NCBI GenBank assembly: GCA_963694535.1 | Contig: CAVODE010000086.1 | Location: 1 to 7,157 of the forward strand | Source: UBA2979 sp963694535 | GTDB taxonomy: Bacteria; Chloroflexota; Dehalococcoidia; UBA2979 | Length of the DNA stretch: 7,157 bases | Direction of reading: 5' to 3' | Shown here: positions 1 to 5,658 of the stretch, in pieces | Numbering within the stretch: the stretch's first letter is position 1 | How the letters are laid out: the number at the start of each line of letters is the position of its first letter | Made by a program: the position numbers and the translations under genes | Notes under the pieces: generated by a model | What the model saw: only the letters and a program-made list of their open reading frames with translations | Told to the model about the DNA's origin: nothing | The model's database searches: none

Positions 1-264
1 AGTTTCCTGATGCTAGATGAACCTACTGCAGCTCTTTCTCCTAGATATCAACAGGAGATTCTTGCCAATATTGATACGCTTCGAAATGACGGAATTTCAG
101 TTCTTGTAGTGGAGCAAAACGCCAGGCTATCACTTGCAAGATCAGATCGTGGATATATCTTTTCTAGTGGGAAAGTCGCATATTCCGGTAGTGCTCAAAA
201 TATCCTTCATGATCCTAAAATCGGGGAGTACTTTCTAGGACTAAACAGCGCCAGTGGCGAATAA
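1..264 (+). CDS. livF: Branched-chain amino-acid ABC transporter ATP-binding protein, LivF-like (C-terminal part only)
   Basis: This is the last 87 codons of an ABC ATPase whose 5' part lies outside the window; frame 1 is open from the first base. It begins inside the Walker B motif (FLMLDEP), followed by a D-loop-like AALSP. Next comes the VVEQN segment, where LivF proteins carry Gln at the switch (H-loop) position, then the RGYIFSSGKVAYSG strand-turn and a closing EYFLGL. That order (VEQN, a YxxxxG turn, a G-E-Y-F-L-G end) is typical of LivF, the second ATPase of the high-affinity branched-chain amino-acid/amide importer, which works at the inner membrane face with LivG, LivH, LivM and a periplasmic binding protein. 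Walker A, Q-loop and signature motif are not visible here. No other liv gene follows, so livF would be last in its operon. In uncultivated bacteria, LivF-type ATPases also serve uptake of urea, amides or aromatic acids, so the substrate is open. Confidence 0.9.
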   Translation, partial: SFLMLDEPTAALSPRYQQEILANIDTLRNDGISVLVVEQNARLSLARSDRGYIFSSGKVAYSGSAQNILHDPKIGEYFLGLNSASGE

Positions 265-324
265 TATGGATGCATCTAAGTTGACTCCTGTTAAATGGTA
301 GCTATTTAGAGCTGTTGCGAGGAG

Positions 325-342
325 AAAAAAAGTGGCACTTTT
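325..342. terminator. Candidate bidirectional terminator between convergent livF and tRNA-Glu
   Basis: A run of seven A (325-331) overlaps the inverted repeat AAAAGTG-G-CACTTTT (328-342). Read on the minus strand, this is a short hairpin followed by seven T, a fair intrinsic terminator for the tRNA transcript. On the plus strand the hairpin is followed by GGTGGC and then a T run at 351-355, which is weaker. The stem is mostly A-T with a small effective loop, so stability is modest. Its place between two converging genes supports the call. Confidence 0.4.
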
Positions 343-392
343 GGTGGCGGTTTTTGCCCGATTCTTGACCAGTAAGGCATTGCGGCAAGTGG

Positions 393-467
393 TGGTGACC
401 CCACCGGGAATCGAACCCGGGTTTCGAGCGTGAGAGGCTCGCGTCCTAACCCCTAGACGATGGGGCC
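393..467 (-). tRNA. tRNA-Glu (anticodon CUC)
   Basis: Read on the minus strand, the sequence folds into a full cloverleaf. The 7-bp acceptor stem is GGCCCCA with TGGGGTC (one G-U). The D arm has stem GTCT/GGAC and loop AGGGGTTA. The anticodon stem is CGAGC/GCTCG around the loop CTCTCAC, the variable loop has 4 nt, and the T arm is CCGGG-TTCGATT-CCCGG. The discriminator A is followed by an encoded CCA (complement 393-395). The anticodon CTC occupies 432-434 on the complement and reads GAG, so the charge is glutamate. A CUC isoacceptor normally accompanies a UUC one elsewhere in the genome. The gene lies just downstream of, and co-directional with, the alpha/beta hydrolase, with no clear terminator between them. 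Confidence 0.97.
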
Positions 468-476
468 GCGTAGATC

Positions 477-482
477 ATCATA
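477..482 (-). promoter_or_regulatory. -10 box candidate for tRNA-Glu
   Basis: Minus-strand TATGAT (5 of 6 to TATAAT) lies 9 nt before the first tRNA base, a normal distance for a tRNA transcript start. I find no convincing -35 hexamer 16-18 bp upstream, so the promoter is weak or the tRNA is partly read through from the hydrolase gene. Confidence 0.3.
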
Positions 483-532
483 CTGCGTTCTTCCATATCG
501 ATACAGCGGTATTTTATCGCCACGTGACTCGC

Positions 533-1291
533 TTAGTTGCCTTCAACTTTTTCTAGGAATTTCAAAACACGTGGAGCGACGGTGTCAACGGCTTCAATCG
601 TCTCAATATGGTTAGTACCTTCAACACTGAAGAATTCCGCATCTGGTCTAAATTTAAGTACCTCCGGCATGTCAATTGGTGATGAGTTCGGCTCCTCTGT
701 CCCTGAGAACAGTAAAAGCGGCAGATCTCCGGTCTTTAGAGCTTGGCGCGCACCTCTCCAGGTATCCAACGCATTTCTGCAATGCTTCATGGCCCACGGA
801 AACTCTTTCAATGCTCTAGCCCTGTCTGGATCTGATATCGTTCTATCTCTAAATTCCTCCCAGCGAGCCTTTCGCTGGTCTTCGGTCAATGGGCCATCAA
901 ATCGACCAGCACGAAACGGGCCGAATCCGCCAATTATCAGTGATTTAAAGCGCTGTGGCATGTAGATGGCTATCCCATATCCCATCCAACCGCCCATGGA
1001 ATATCCCATATAGTGCGCCTTGTTAATCTCTAACACATTAAGAACAGTCGCCAGGTCCGTAACGCGTGTCCGAAGCTCATAAGCCTCTGACTCATCCGGT
1101 TTATCGCTCTCTCCGTGCCCCCGTGAGTCGATGAGGATTAATTGAAAAGAGTCCTGCAGGGCATCCACATATCCGCGACTCTTCCACGTGTTGAGGTCCG
1201 AAAGCAAACCGTGCTGCAATACCAACGGAGGGCCTTCGCCTATCAACTCATAGTGAATATTTGTACCATCGGGGTTCTGAGCAAAGGGCAT
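533..1291 (-). CDS. Alpha/beta hydrolase (esterase/lactonase-type)
   Basis: The product is a 252-aa soluble alpha/beta-hydrolase, with no signal peptide or membrane segment. The family hydrolyses esters, lactones, thioesters or C-C bonds through a Ser-His-acid triad. Visible elements are the oxyanion-hole strand LVLQHG (residues 23-28), the conserved DSRGHGESDKP (55-65), the nucleophile elbow GYSMGG with Ser98, and a late His228 in GTNHIE. The region where the acid usually sits reads FSGTEE, so Glu199 or Glu200 may replace the commoner Asp. Residues about 125-180 form the variable cap that sets specificity. The frame stays open upstream to a TTG at 1327, but the ATG at 1291 has AAGGAG 6 nt before it and the protein then starts at the usual first strand, so I chose that start. 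The gene begins 45 bp after the phosphotransferase stop, probably in the same transcript. The substrate is unknown. Confidence 0.9.
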   Translation of the reverse strand: MPFAQNPDGTNIHYELIGEGPPLVLQHGLLSDLNTWKSRGYVDALQDSFQLILIDSRGHGESDKPDESEAYELRTRVTDLATVLNVLEINKAHYMGYSMGGWMGYGIAIYMPQRFKSLIIGGFGPFRAGRFDGPLTEDQRKARWEEFRDRTISDPDRARALKEFPWAMKHCRNALDTWRGARQALKTGDLPLLLFSGTEEPNSSPIDMPEVLKFRPDAEFFSVEGTNHIETIEAVDTVAPRVLKFLEKVEGN

Positions 1292-1336
1292 AAGAATCTC
1301 CTTGAATTGCCAATATGAAGGTCTCAACTTCGCATT

Positions 1337-2407
1337 CTACGTCCAAATGGATAACTTTGTGGCTTCGGTCTCCAACTCATCAATTACAGTTGCCAATCGT
1401 GTACATAACTTCACACCAGTTTGCTGTTGCTCCTCTGATTGCATGAAGTCAGCAGCACCAATCGCTAACAGTGACATGCACGCCTGCAAAGCTAGCATCG
1501 GAAGATAATCCGTGTGGCATTCGGTAAATGTCAGCTCAGAACCGATTGCACTAAGCTCATCCGCATAGACCCTAACTAGCTCGTCCGTATGCTCTCTACG
1601 AAATTCAGGTTCCGTACTCAAAAGTAAAAAGCGCGCTATATCCTCCATACCAATACCAAAGCGAGCTAACTGCCAGTCTAAAATAACCGGTTCCTCACCA
1701 TTTTCCCCAAACATAACATTTGCTTGGTGAGCATCACCATGTGTAAGCGTTGAATGTCGTGCCTGCTTTGAATACTCGTAAAGTTTTTCAAAGTGACTCA
1801 ACTGACTAAGAATTCGCTGACGAGTTCCTCCTCCCATGTACGGTTCCAATTTTATTGCCATAGCGTCCAGCAATTGTTGCATCTGGCGCCGAATAAATTT
1901 ACCATTCCCTGGTTTTGCCAAGAAAATACCATTTCGAAGCTCAGGAAGAGAAGAAAATCTATGATGAAGTCTCCCGTACGCCCTAAAAACATCCTTAATC
2001 TCATGCAACGAACGACTTGTATGATGATTTCCGGGAATACGACAGCTTAAATCCTCAAGTATTAGCAGAAAATCACCTGACTCTGCGTCAAAATCAGCGT
2101 AGTAACAGTGTGGAATGTTCGTCCAAGTCCCTGTCTGTGACATGGTTCGATAAAACTCGACCTCACGCTCATAAATTCCATTAATTTGCGCCGTTTTGAG
2201 GATAGAGCTATTCGTAATAGGGCTTTTCATCACCATAGAGTGAATGTCATTTTCGTTTTCGTTACTGTACTTTAATGAGATCCTGTGAGTTGATGCCGCA
2301 TAACCATCACCGAGTGTGTCTTGTCGAATATTGATCACTTTATGTGTATCAGTTAGCCCCAATACATGTGTGAATTCGTTATTAATCCATTTGGTAGTTA
2401 GTAACAT
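1337..2407 (-). CDS. Small-molecule phosphotransferase (APH / EcKL-CHK-like kinase fold)
   Basis: This 356-aa protein has a protein-kinase-like fold of the aminoglycoside phosphotransferase/ecdysteroid-kinase-like clan. The glycine-rich nucleotide loop is LGDGYAAST (32-40), the ATP lysine is probably Lys61 in VMKSP, and the partner Glu is 81 or 84 in EREVEFY. The hinge is LLILEDLS (114-121). The catalytic loop is LTHGDAHQAN (221-230) with Asp225 as base, and the metal-binding Asp244 is in VILDWQ, the counterpart of DFG. Length and motif order are complete. Families with HGDxHxxN plus DWQ phosphorylate hydroxyls of small molecules; insect relatives act on ecdysteroids, while bacterial members mostly lack a known substrate. 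The ATG start has no clear Shine-Dalgarno, but the N-terminus fits the family. The alpha/beta hydrolase follows after 45 bp, suggesting a modify-then-hydrolyse pair. An antibiotic-resistance role is possible but not shown. Confidence 0.88.
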   Translation of the reverse strand: MLLTTKWINNEFTHVLGLTDTHKVINIRQDTLGDGYAASTHRISLKYSNENENDIHSMVMKSPITNSSILKTAQINGIYEREVEFYRTMSQTGTWTNIPHCYYADFDAESGDFLLILEDLSCRIPGNHHTSRSLHEIKDVFRAYGRLHHRFSSLPELRNGIFLAKPGNGKFIRRQMQQLLDAMAIKLEPYMGGGTRQRILSQLSHFEKLYEYSKQARHSTLTHGDAHQANVMFGENGEEPVILDWQLARFGIGMEDIARFLLLSTEPEFRREHTDELVRVYADELSAIGSELTFTECHTDYLPMLALQACMSLLAIGAADFMQSEEQQQTGVKLCTRLATVIDELETEATKLSIWT

Positions 2408-2453
2408 ATTAAGTTAAAAAGTTAGTGATACGTGGGTTGTTTGGCAATATATT

Positions 2454-2711
2454 TTATTGTATATTTTGACTATTCATATTGTCGCAGTTACCGAATTTCG
2501 TAACGAGTTCAACAAACGCCTCACAAGAATCTATGACTGAATCAATATCATCTAATTCTTTCGGGAAATGTACTTCATGCCATTCGGAGTCAATATGAGG
2601 ATTGAGTTCACGAATCTTACGTGCCCGTTCAATCTCCCTGTCAGGTTTCTTATGTGATCTTTCATCTTTACTACCCATATGCATCTCACTTTGAACTATC
2701 AGCAATGTCAT
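2454..2711 (-). CDS. Hypothetical small acidic/charged protein
   Basis: I do not recognise this 85-aa ORF. Its first third is highly charged (KDERSHKKPDREIERARKIRE), probably helical. It is followed by an acidic, amphipathic stretch with WHEVHFPKELDDID and a likely helix VIDSCEAFVELVTKFG. There is no signal peptide or membrane segment. The ATG at 2711 lacks a clear ribosome site. An in-frame ATG at 2678 has GTGAG a few bases upstream and would give a 74-aa protein that starts directly with the charged part; that start is at least as likely. The gene has the same strand as, and lies 46 bp before, the phosphotransferase, so it could be the first gene of that unit. Protein-like composition supports it, but it could be a chance ORF. 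Confidence 0.45.
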   Translation of the reverse strand: MTLLIVQSEMHMGSKDERSHKKPDREIERARKIRELNPHIDSEWHEVHFPKELDDIDSVIDSCEAFVELVTKFGNCDNMNSQNIQ

Positions 2712-2739
2712 GTGCTACTAGACAGGTACTTACCGATTA

Positions 2740-2751
2740 AGGTGAACACCT
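2740..2751. repeat. Short perfect inverted repeat upstream of the phosphotransferase unit
   Basis: AGGTG-AA-CACCT is a 5-bp perfect inverted repeat with a 2-bp centre, 29 bp upstream of the 2711 start. Its position and size suit a repressor operator for the minus-strand unit. It has no T run, so it is not a terminator. No regulator gene is in the window to pair with it. Confidence 0.25.
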
Positions 2752-2826
2752 ATCTAATAACGACCCATCGACGTGCAACTTCACATGGATTTAATACCTA
2801 AAAAACACGACCTTTATAACAATAAT

Positions 2827-3456
2827 CTAGAGTCTGCTCATGTGAAAATTTGCCATAATTGTACCAGAGGTACTAGTCGAGCTTCGAATTGCCTGCATAG
2901 GCTTCGTAGACCTGATATCGATGGTTGCTTTACTTAGGTCCGCGTAGTTTTTGAAAAAGGTTGTCAGAAACATCGCGGGTCCCGGAGGGCCAGATATCGA
3001 CGCTGTCACCATAGATTGAGCGGCCCCAACCTGCACCCATGCATCTGCCATATCAACCAGACGTGCATGCAGCACCTCGCCCATTCCAGGATGCACTTGA
3101 AGACCGACAACACTACCAACAGTTATACCGTCAGCTGTAGAAGTTTCTACAGCTCGATGCGTGATATCGCTGCGTATCAGATTTATTAATTCTGATGGAG
3201 GTGAGTCATTACTATTTAAGGTAGCCATTGCAGCCGAGGCATACATTGCGTTAGATACCTCTCCGAGATGCTCTAAGTCCTCCGTGAACATTCTCATTTG
3301 TAAATTTCCAACTGCTGGTCCTGTTAACACGCGAGAAGAGCCTGCTCGTGTCGCTCCTGAATCAATAGCTAACTGTTCTACTGTTTTCAAATTCTCGATC
3401 GCATCGGCAATACGACCATTAGCTGGTTTAAACACTAACGTTGATAAGACTGTCAT
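2827..3456 (-). CDS. Tandem ferredoxin-like (dimeric alpha/beta-barrel, NIPSNAP-like) protein
   Basis: This 209-aa soluble protein consists of two similar halves, about residues 3-80 and 113-190, joined by a polar linker. Each half shows: a strand ending in P-x-x-G (PANG 11-14; PGMG 123-126), a helix, an x-G-A segment (SGA 33-35; VGA 143-145), a strand, a G-P turn (TGP 45-47; SGP 155-157), then a strand and helix with F-x-x-x-hydrophobic-x-x-L (FTEDLEHL; FFKNYADL). That strand-helix-strand-strand-helix order is the ferredoxin-like fold of dimeric alpha/beta barrels, so one chain could form a whole barrel by itself. NIPSNAP, EthD and antibiotic-monooxygenase families share the fold; I cannot assign one, nor a ligand. 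The ATG start is firm, with AGGAG 8 nt upstream and a good promoter before it. The C-terminal tail (191-209) is Ser/Thr-rich and probably flexible. Confidence 0.75.
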   Translation of the reverse strand: MTVLSTLVFKPANGRIADAIENLKTVEQLAIDSGATRAGSSRVLTGPAVGNLQMRMFTEDLEHLGEVSNAMYASAAMATLNSNDSPPSELINLIRSDITHRAVETSTADGITVGSVVGLQVHPGMGEVLHARLVDMADAWVQVGAAQSMVTASISGPPGPAMFLTTFFKNYADLSKATIDIRSTKPMQAIRSSTSTSGTIMANFHMSRL

Positions 3457-3464
3457 TTAAATCA

Positions 3465-3469
3465 CTCCT
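3465..3469 (-). promoter_or_regulatory. Shine-Dalgarno of the tandem alpha/beta-barrel gene
   Basis: Minus-strand AGGAG lies 8 nt before the ATG at 3456. It is one of the strongest ribosome sites in the window and fixes that start. Confidence 0.7.
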
Positions 3470-3498
3470 AATTCTTACTTACTTAATATTCCAACCAT

Positions 3499-3527
3499 TT
3501 TCTAACAAAACTAAGTTAAGTTGTCAA
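3499..3527 (-). promoter_or_regulatory. Sigma70-type promoter of the tandem alpha/beta-barrel gene
   Basis: On the minus strand, a perfect -35 TTGACA (complement 3522-3527) is followed after exactly 17 bp by TAGAAA (complement 3499-3504; 4 of 6 to TATAAT). Transcription would start near 3492, giving a leader of about 35 nt before the ATG at 3456. The -35 sits in a small repetitive patch (ACTT repeated three times, and GTTG...CAAC), which might bind a regulator. This separates the 3456 gene from the upstream genes as its own transcription unit. Confidence 0.55.
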
Positions 3528-3645
3528 GTCAACAATATTTTGCGTAATTTAAAGATCTCTGAAAAAACGGGGAACAATCACAAAAATACTCAGAAGTGGG
3601 TCAATCATTTTTTTGATCTTGGTCGAGGTTTTCAGTAATTCTGGG

Positions 3646-3669
3646 CGTAGATCCGAATAAATCTCTACG
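3646..3669. repeat. Six-bp inverted repeat in the gap after the small barrel gene
   Basis: CGTAGA and TCTACG form a perfect 6-bp stem with a 12-nt loop, about 50 bp after the stop of the 3719-4033 gene. There is no adjacent T run in the minus direction, so it is a poor intrinsic terminator. It might slow or protect the 3' end of that transcript. Apart from this and the promoter at 3499-3527, I see nothing firm in 3457-3718. Confidence 0.2.
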
Positions 3670-3718
3670 AGAGCACCTTTATTGAATTCGTTGAAGACGT
3701 CAAGTTGCCGTGAATTTT

Positions 3719-4033
3719 CTACTCGGCAAAAGTCAAACAAGTACTCTGGGCAACTTTGGTGAGTTGTTTTGTCAGCTCTGCCACCGAATGGAAATCGGTT
3801 ACAGCGACAGTAATGATCTCTCCACGTGCGGCGATAGCTGCCAAAAGTCGATGCACGTCCCCAAAACTTTCAGCTTCAACAACCATATATCCTTCGTGAG
3901 CTGGACCGTTCATCCACGTGCCAATCACCTTCACACTTTCCGTACCTGACATTATTTCACTGAGAAGTTCAACTGTTATAGCCGGATCGTCATCCGATAA
4001 TGGGCAGGTTTTGTAGTTATGTCTATGTGTCAC
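3719..4033 (-). CDS. Small dimeric alpha/beta-barrel protein, DUF3303-like
   Basis: The product has 104 aa from a GTG at 4033. Its core is a strand VKVIGTWMNG, then HEGYMVVEAESF, a helix DVHRLLAAIAA, a strand EIITVAVTDF and a final helix VAELTKQL. The pattern 'G-x-W... H-x-G-x-x-x-V-E-A-E/D-S/D... I-x-x-V' is typical of small ferredoxin-like proteins of the DUF3303 kind, which dimerise. Near the N-terminus sits H-R-H-x-x-x-x-CP, the end of a first strand. The start is uncertain. The GTG has its only GGAG 17 nt upstream, too far; an in-frame ATA at 4045 is 5 nt from that GGAG and would complete the hydrophobic first strand (xLLHVTHRH). The next ATG (3952) would delete that strand. The gene follows the carboxylesterase on the same strand. 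Function is unknown; a helper or ligand-binding role is only inferred. Confidence 0.7.
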   Translation of the reverse strand: MTHRHNYKTCPLSDDDPAITVELLSEIMSGTESVKVIGTWMNGPAHEGYMVVEAESFGDVHRLLAAIAARGEIITVAVTDFHSVAELTKQLTKVAQSTCLTFAE

Positions 4034-4050
4034 ATGTAAAAGTATTCGTT

Positions 4051-4054
4051 CTCC
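4051..4054 (-). promoter_or_regulatory. Ribosome binding site that questions the start of the small barrel gene
   Basis: Minus-strand GGAG (within CTGGAGAA) is 5 nt from an in-frame ATA (complement 4043-4045) and 17 nt from the GTG at 4033. No ATG, GTG or TTG in the right frame sits at normal distance. This favours initiation at ATA, or a weakly used GTG. Confidence 0.35.
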
Positions 4055-4120
4055 AGTGAGTAACTATTTAGAAATTCAAATTACCACAACCACGGCTTGC
4101 AGTATGGCATAAAGATAACT

Positions 4121-5641
4121 TCATGATTCGTATTGTTCAGCCCAGAACCGTCGTGTCTTACCATATGGATCCGAAACAACACTACTTGTCTCGTCAAAAA
4201 TCATCGTAAAACGGTCATCTAATTCATATGCTGGCCACTTAATTTTCCCTGCTGCGTTCGGCTCGCCGGTTCGCGCGAAATTAGCCCACGCTGTTTGCAT
4301 CTCAGACAGTAAATTATCCGGTTCACGCAAAATTCCGGCAAGTTCACCAATTGGGCAATCAAAATTTCCAAAGATAAACGGAATCTCAAGACCATGACAG
4401 GCCCCAATCTGAGGTAGTAAGTGCGATTTCCAAGCAAAAATATACATGTACGTGTTTGCATTACTGTTCGCATGCGCTTCGGCTAGTCGGATCGAGGGCT
4501 GCCGAAAGGTCATATCCGTTCGAATTGCCTGCTTCACATCTTCTGCATTAATCAAGTTTTCGCTAGATGTATCTAACGACCGGTAATGATCCACGGCCCG
4601 TAGTAGTACGTCTCGCATCGTGTCAGAAATGCCTGTTTCTAAATGCTGCAAGAGGTTATCAAAGGTCGCCTCCGGGCTATCAATCAACGTAAACAAAGAG
4701 AATAACTTGGTCTCGTCGAGTGTGGTTCCAATCATAACTGGAATATCGGAGGACATGCCGTTAGAGATCACCGATCGGGGATAGTCCAGCAATACCGTGC
4801 CATCGATAACGGGGTTTACTACACCTCTCTGATCTCCTTCGGTTAAACCTAGAAAATACAAATTCTCCTGCGCTTTAAGTAGCTCGTCTGTGGTCGAATT
4901 AAGTAATTCACTATCACTTGACCCACGATCCAAATAAGTAACTAGCTCTTTAGTCTTGTCTACTCCACGCGACACTTCCATCGGAGGATCGTACGTACTT
5001 TGGATAATTGCCTTATGAAACAGTCCCTTGGCGGAGGGTATAGATAGTAGTATTTCAACACTTTTCCCTCCAGCTGATTCTCCAAAAATCGTTACGTTGT
5101 CTGGGTCTCCGCCAAACGCCGCAATTTCAGTTTGAATCCACTTCAAAGCAGCTACTTGATCCAAGGTGCCAACGTTGTAATCAAACTGGTCGTGGTTGAA
5201 GTATCCAAAAGGTCCCAAGCGATAATTAATTGTCACCACGACTACATCATTGTTCTTGGCGAGGTGGCTCCCCTCGTACATTGTTTGGCTTCCCGCCCCC
5301 GTATTGAAGGCACCACCATGAATCCAGACCATTACTGGCAACTGACTACTCGAAAGGTCCGAGCTCCATATATTGAGTGTTAGACAATCTTCAGACATAC
5401 CTTCAAGTGCACGCCACATACCGTTATAAGCAGATGCAACTTGAATCGGGCTTTCCAACTGTGGCGCAGGAGAACCAAATCTTGTTGCATCTCCCACTTC
5501 GGACCGAGCGATAGGTGGTTTGGGCGCCCTCCATCTCAATTCACCAACCGGAGGTGTTGCGAATGGGATACCCCGAAAAATACTTACACCGTCTAGTAAC
5601 TCTCCACGTAAATCACCGAAGTGCGTATTAACTACTACCAT
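4121..5641 (-). CDS. Type B carboxylesterase (carboxylesterase/lipase family)
   Basis: This is a full-length 506-aa serine esterase of the type B family, splitting carboxylic ester bonds to acid and alcohol. N-terminal family blocks are present: IFRGIPFATPPVGELRWRAP (about 21-40), EDCLTLNIW (84-92), the oxyanion hole HGGAF (108-112) and YRLGPFGY (140-147). The nucleophile elbow GESAGG holds Ser189, after the hallmark AAFGGDPDNVTIF. Glu310 in GTTLDETKLF and His416 in CHGLEIPF complete the triad. There is no signal peptide, so it should be cytoplasmic, unlike many secreted relatives. A GTG at 5644 also opens the frame, but the adjacent ATG at 5641 is better placed behind GGGGTGG (6 nt). It starts 17 bp after the amidohydrolase stop, so the two are surely co-transcribed, implying successive steps on one substrate. 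The natural ester is unknown. Confidence 0.95.
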   Translation of the reverse strand: MVVVNTHFGDLRGELLDGVSIFRGIPFATPPVGELRWRAPKPPIARSEVGDATRFGSPAPQLESPIQVASAYNGMWRALEGMSEDCLTLNIWSSDLSSSQLPVMVWIHGGAFNTGAGSQTMYEGSHLAKNNDVVVVTINYRLGPFGYFNHDQFDYNVGTLDQVAALKWIQTEIAAFGGDPDNVTIFGESAGGKSVEILLSIPSAKGLFHKAIIQSTYDPPMEVSRGVDKTKELVTYLDRGSSDSELLNSTTDELLKAQENLYFLGLTEGDQRGVVNPVIDGTVLLDYPRSVISNGMSSDIPVMIGTTLDETKLFSLFTLIDSPEATFDNLLQHLETGISDTMRDVLLRAVDHYRSLDTSSENLINAEDVKQAIRTDMTFRQPSIRLAEAHANSNANTYMYIFAWKSHLLPQIGACHGLEIPFIFGNFDCPIGELAGILREPDNLLSEMQTAWANFARTGEPNAAGKIKWPAYELDDRFTMIFDETSSVVSDPYGKTRRFWAEQYES

Positions 5642-5658
5642 CACGTGCCACCCCTACG

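Noticed and set aside
537..965. 142-codon plus-strand open frame
   Set aside because: It is antisense to the alpha/beta hydrolase, which has complete catalytic motifs; the plus frame shows no domain or ribosome site.
1292..1327. N-terminal extension of the alpha/beta hydrolase from a TTG
   Set aside because: The TTG lacks a ribosome site, while the ATG at 1291 has AAGGAG at proper distance and starts at the family's first strand.
3441..3638. 65-codon plus-strand frame across the intergenic gap
   Set aside because: It overlaps the strong minus-strand promoter and ribosome site of the 3456 gene and has low-complexity Asn/Lys/Ser composition.
3549..3740. 63-codon minus-strand frame overlapping the end of the small barrel gene by 22 bp
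   Set aside because: It starts at TTG, has no ribosome site, contains an AT-rich run of Phe/Ile/Val codons and matches nothing recognised; most likely a chance frame in the gap.
4219..4473. 84-codon minus-strand frame inside the carboxylesterase
   Set aside because: Out-of-frame shadow of an intact esterase that holds the catalytic His region here.
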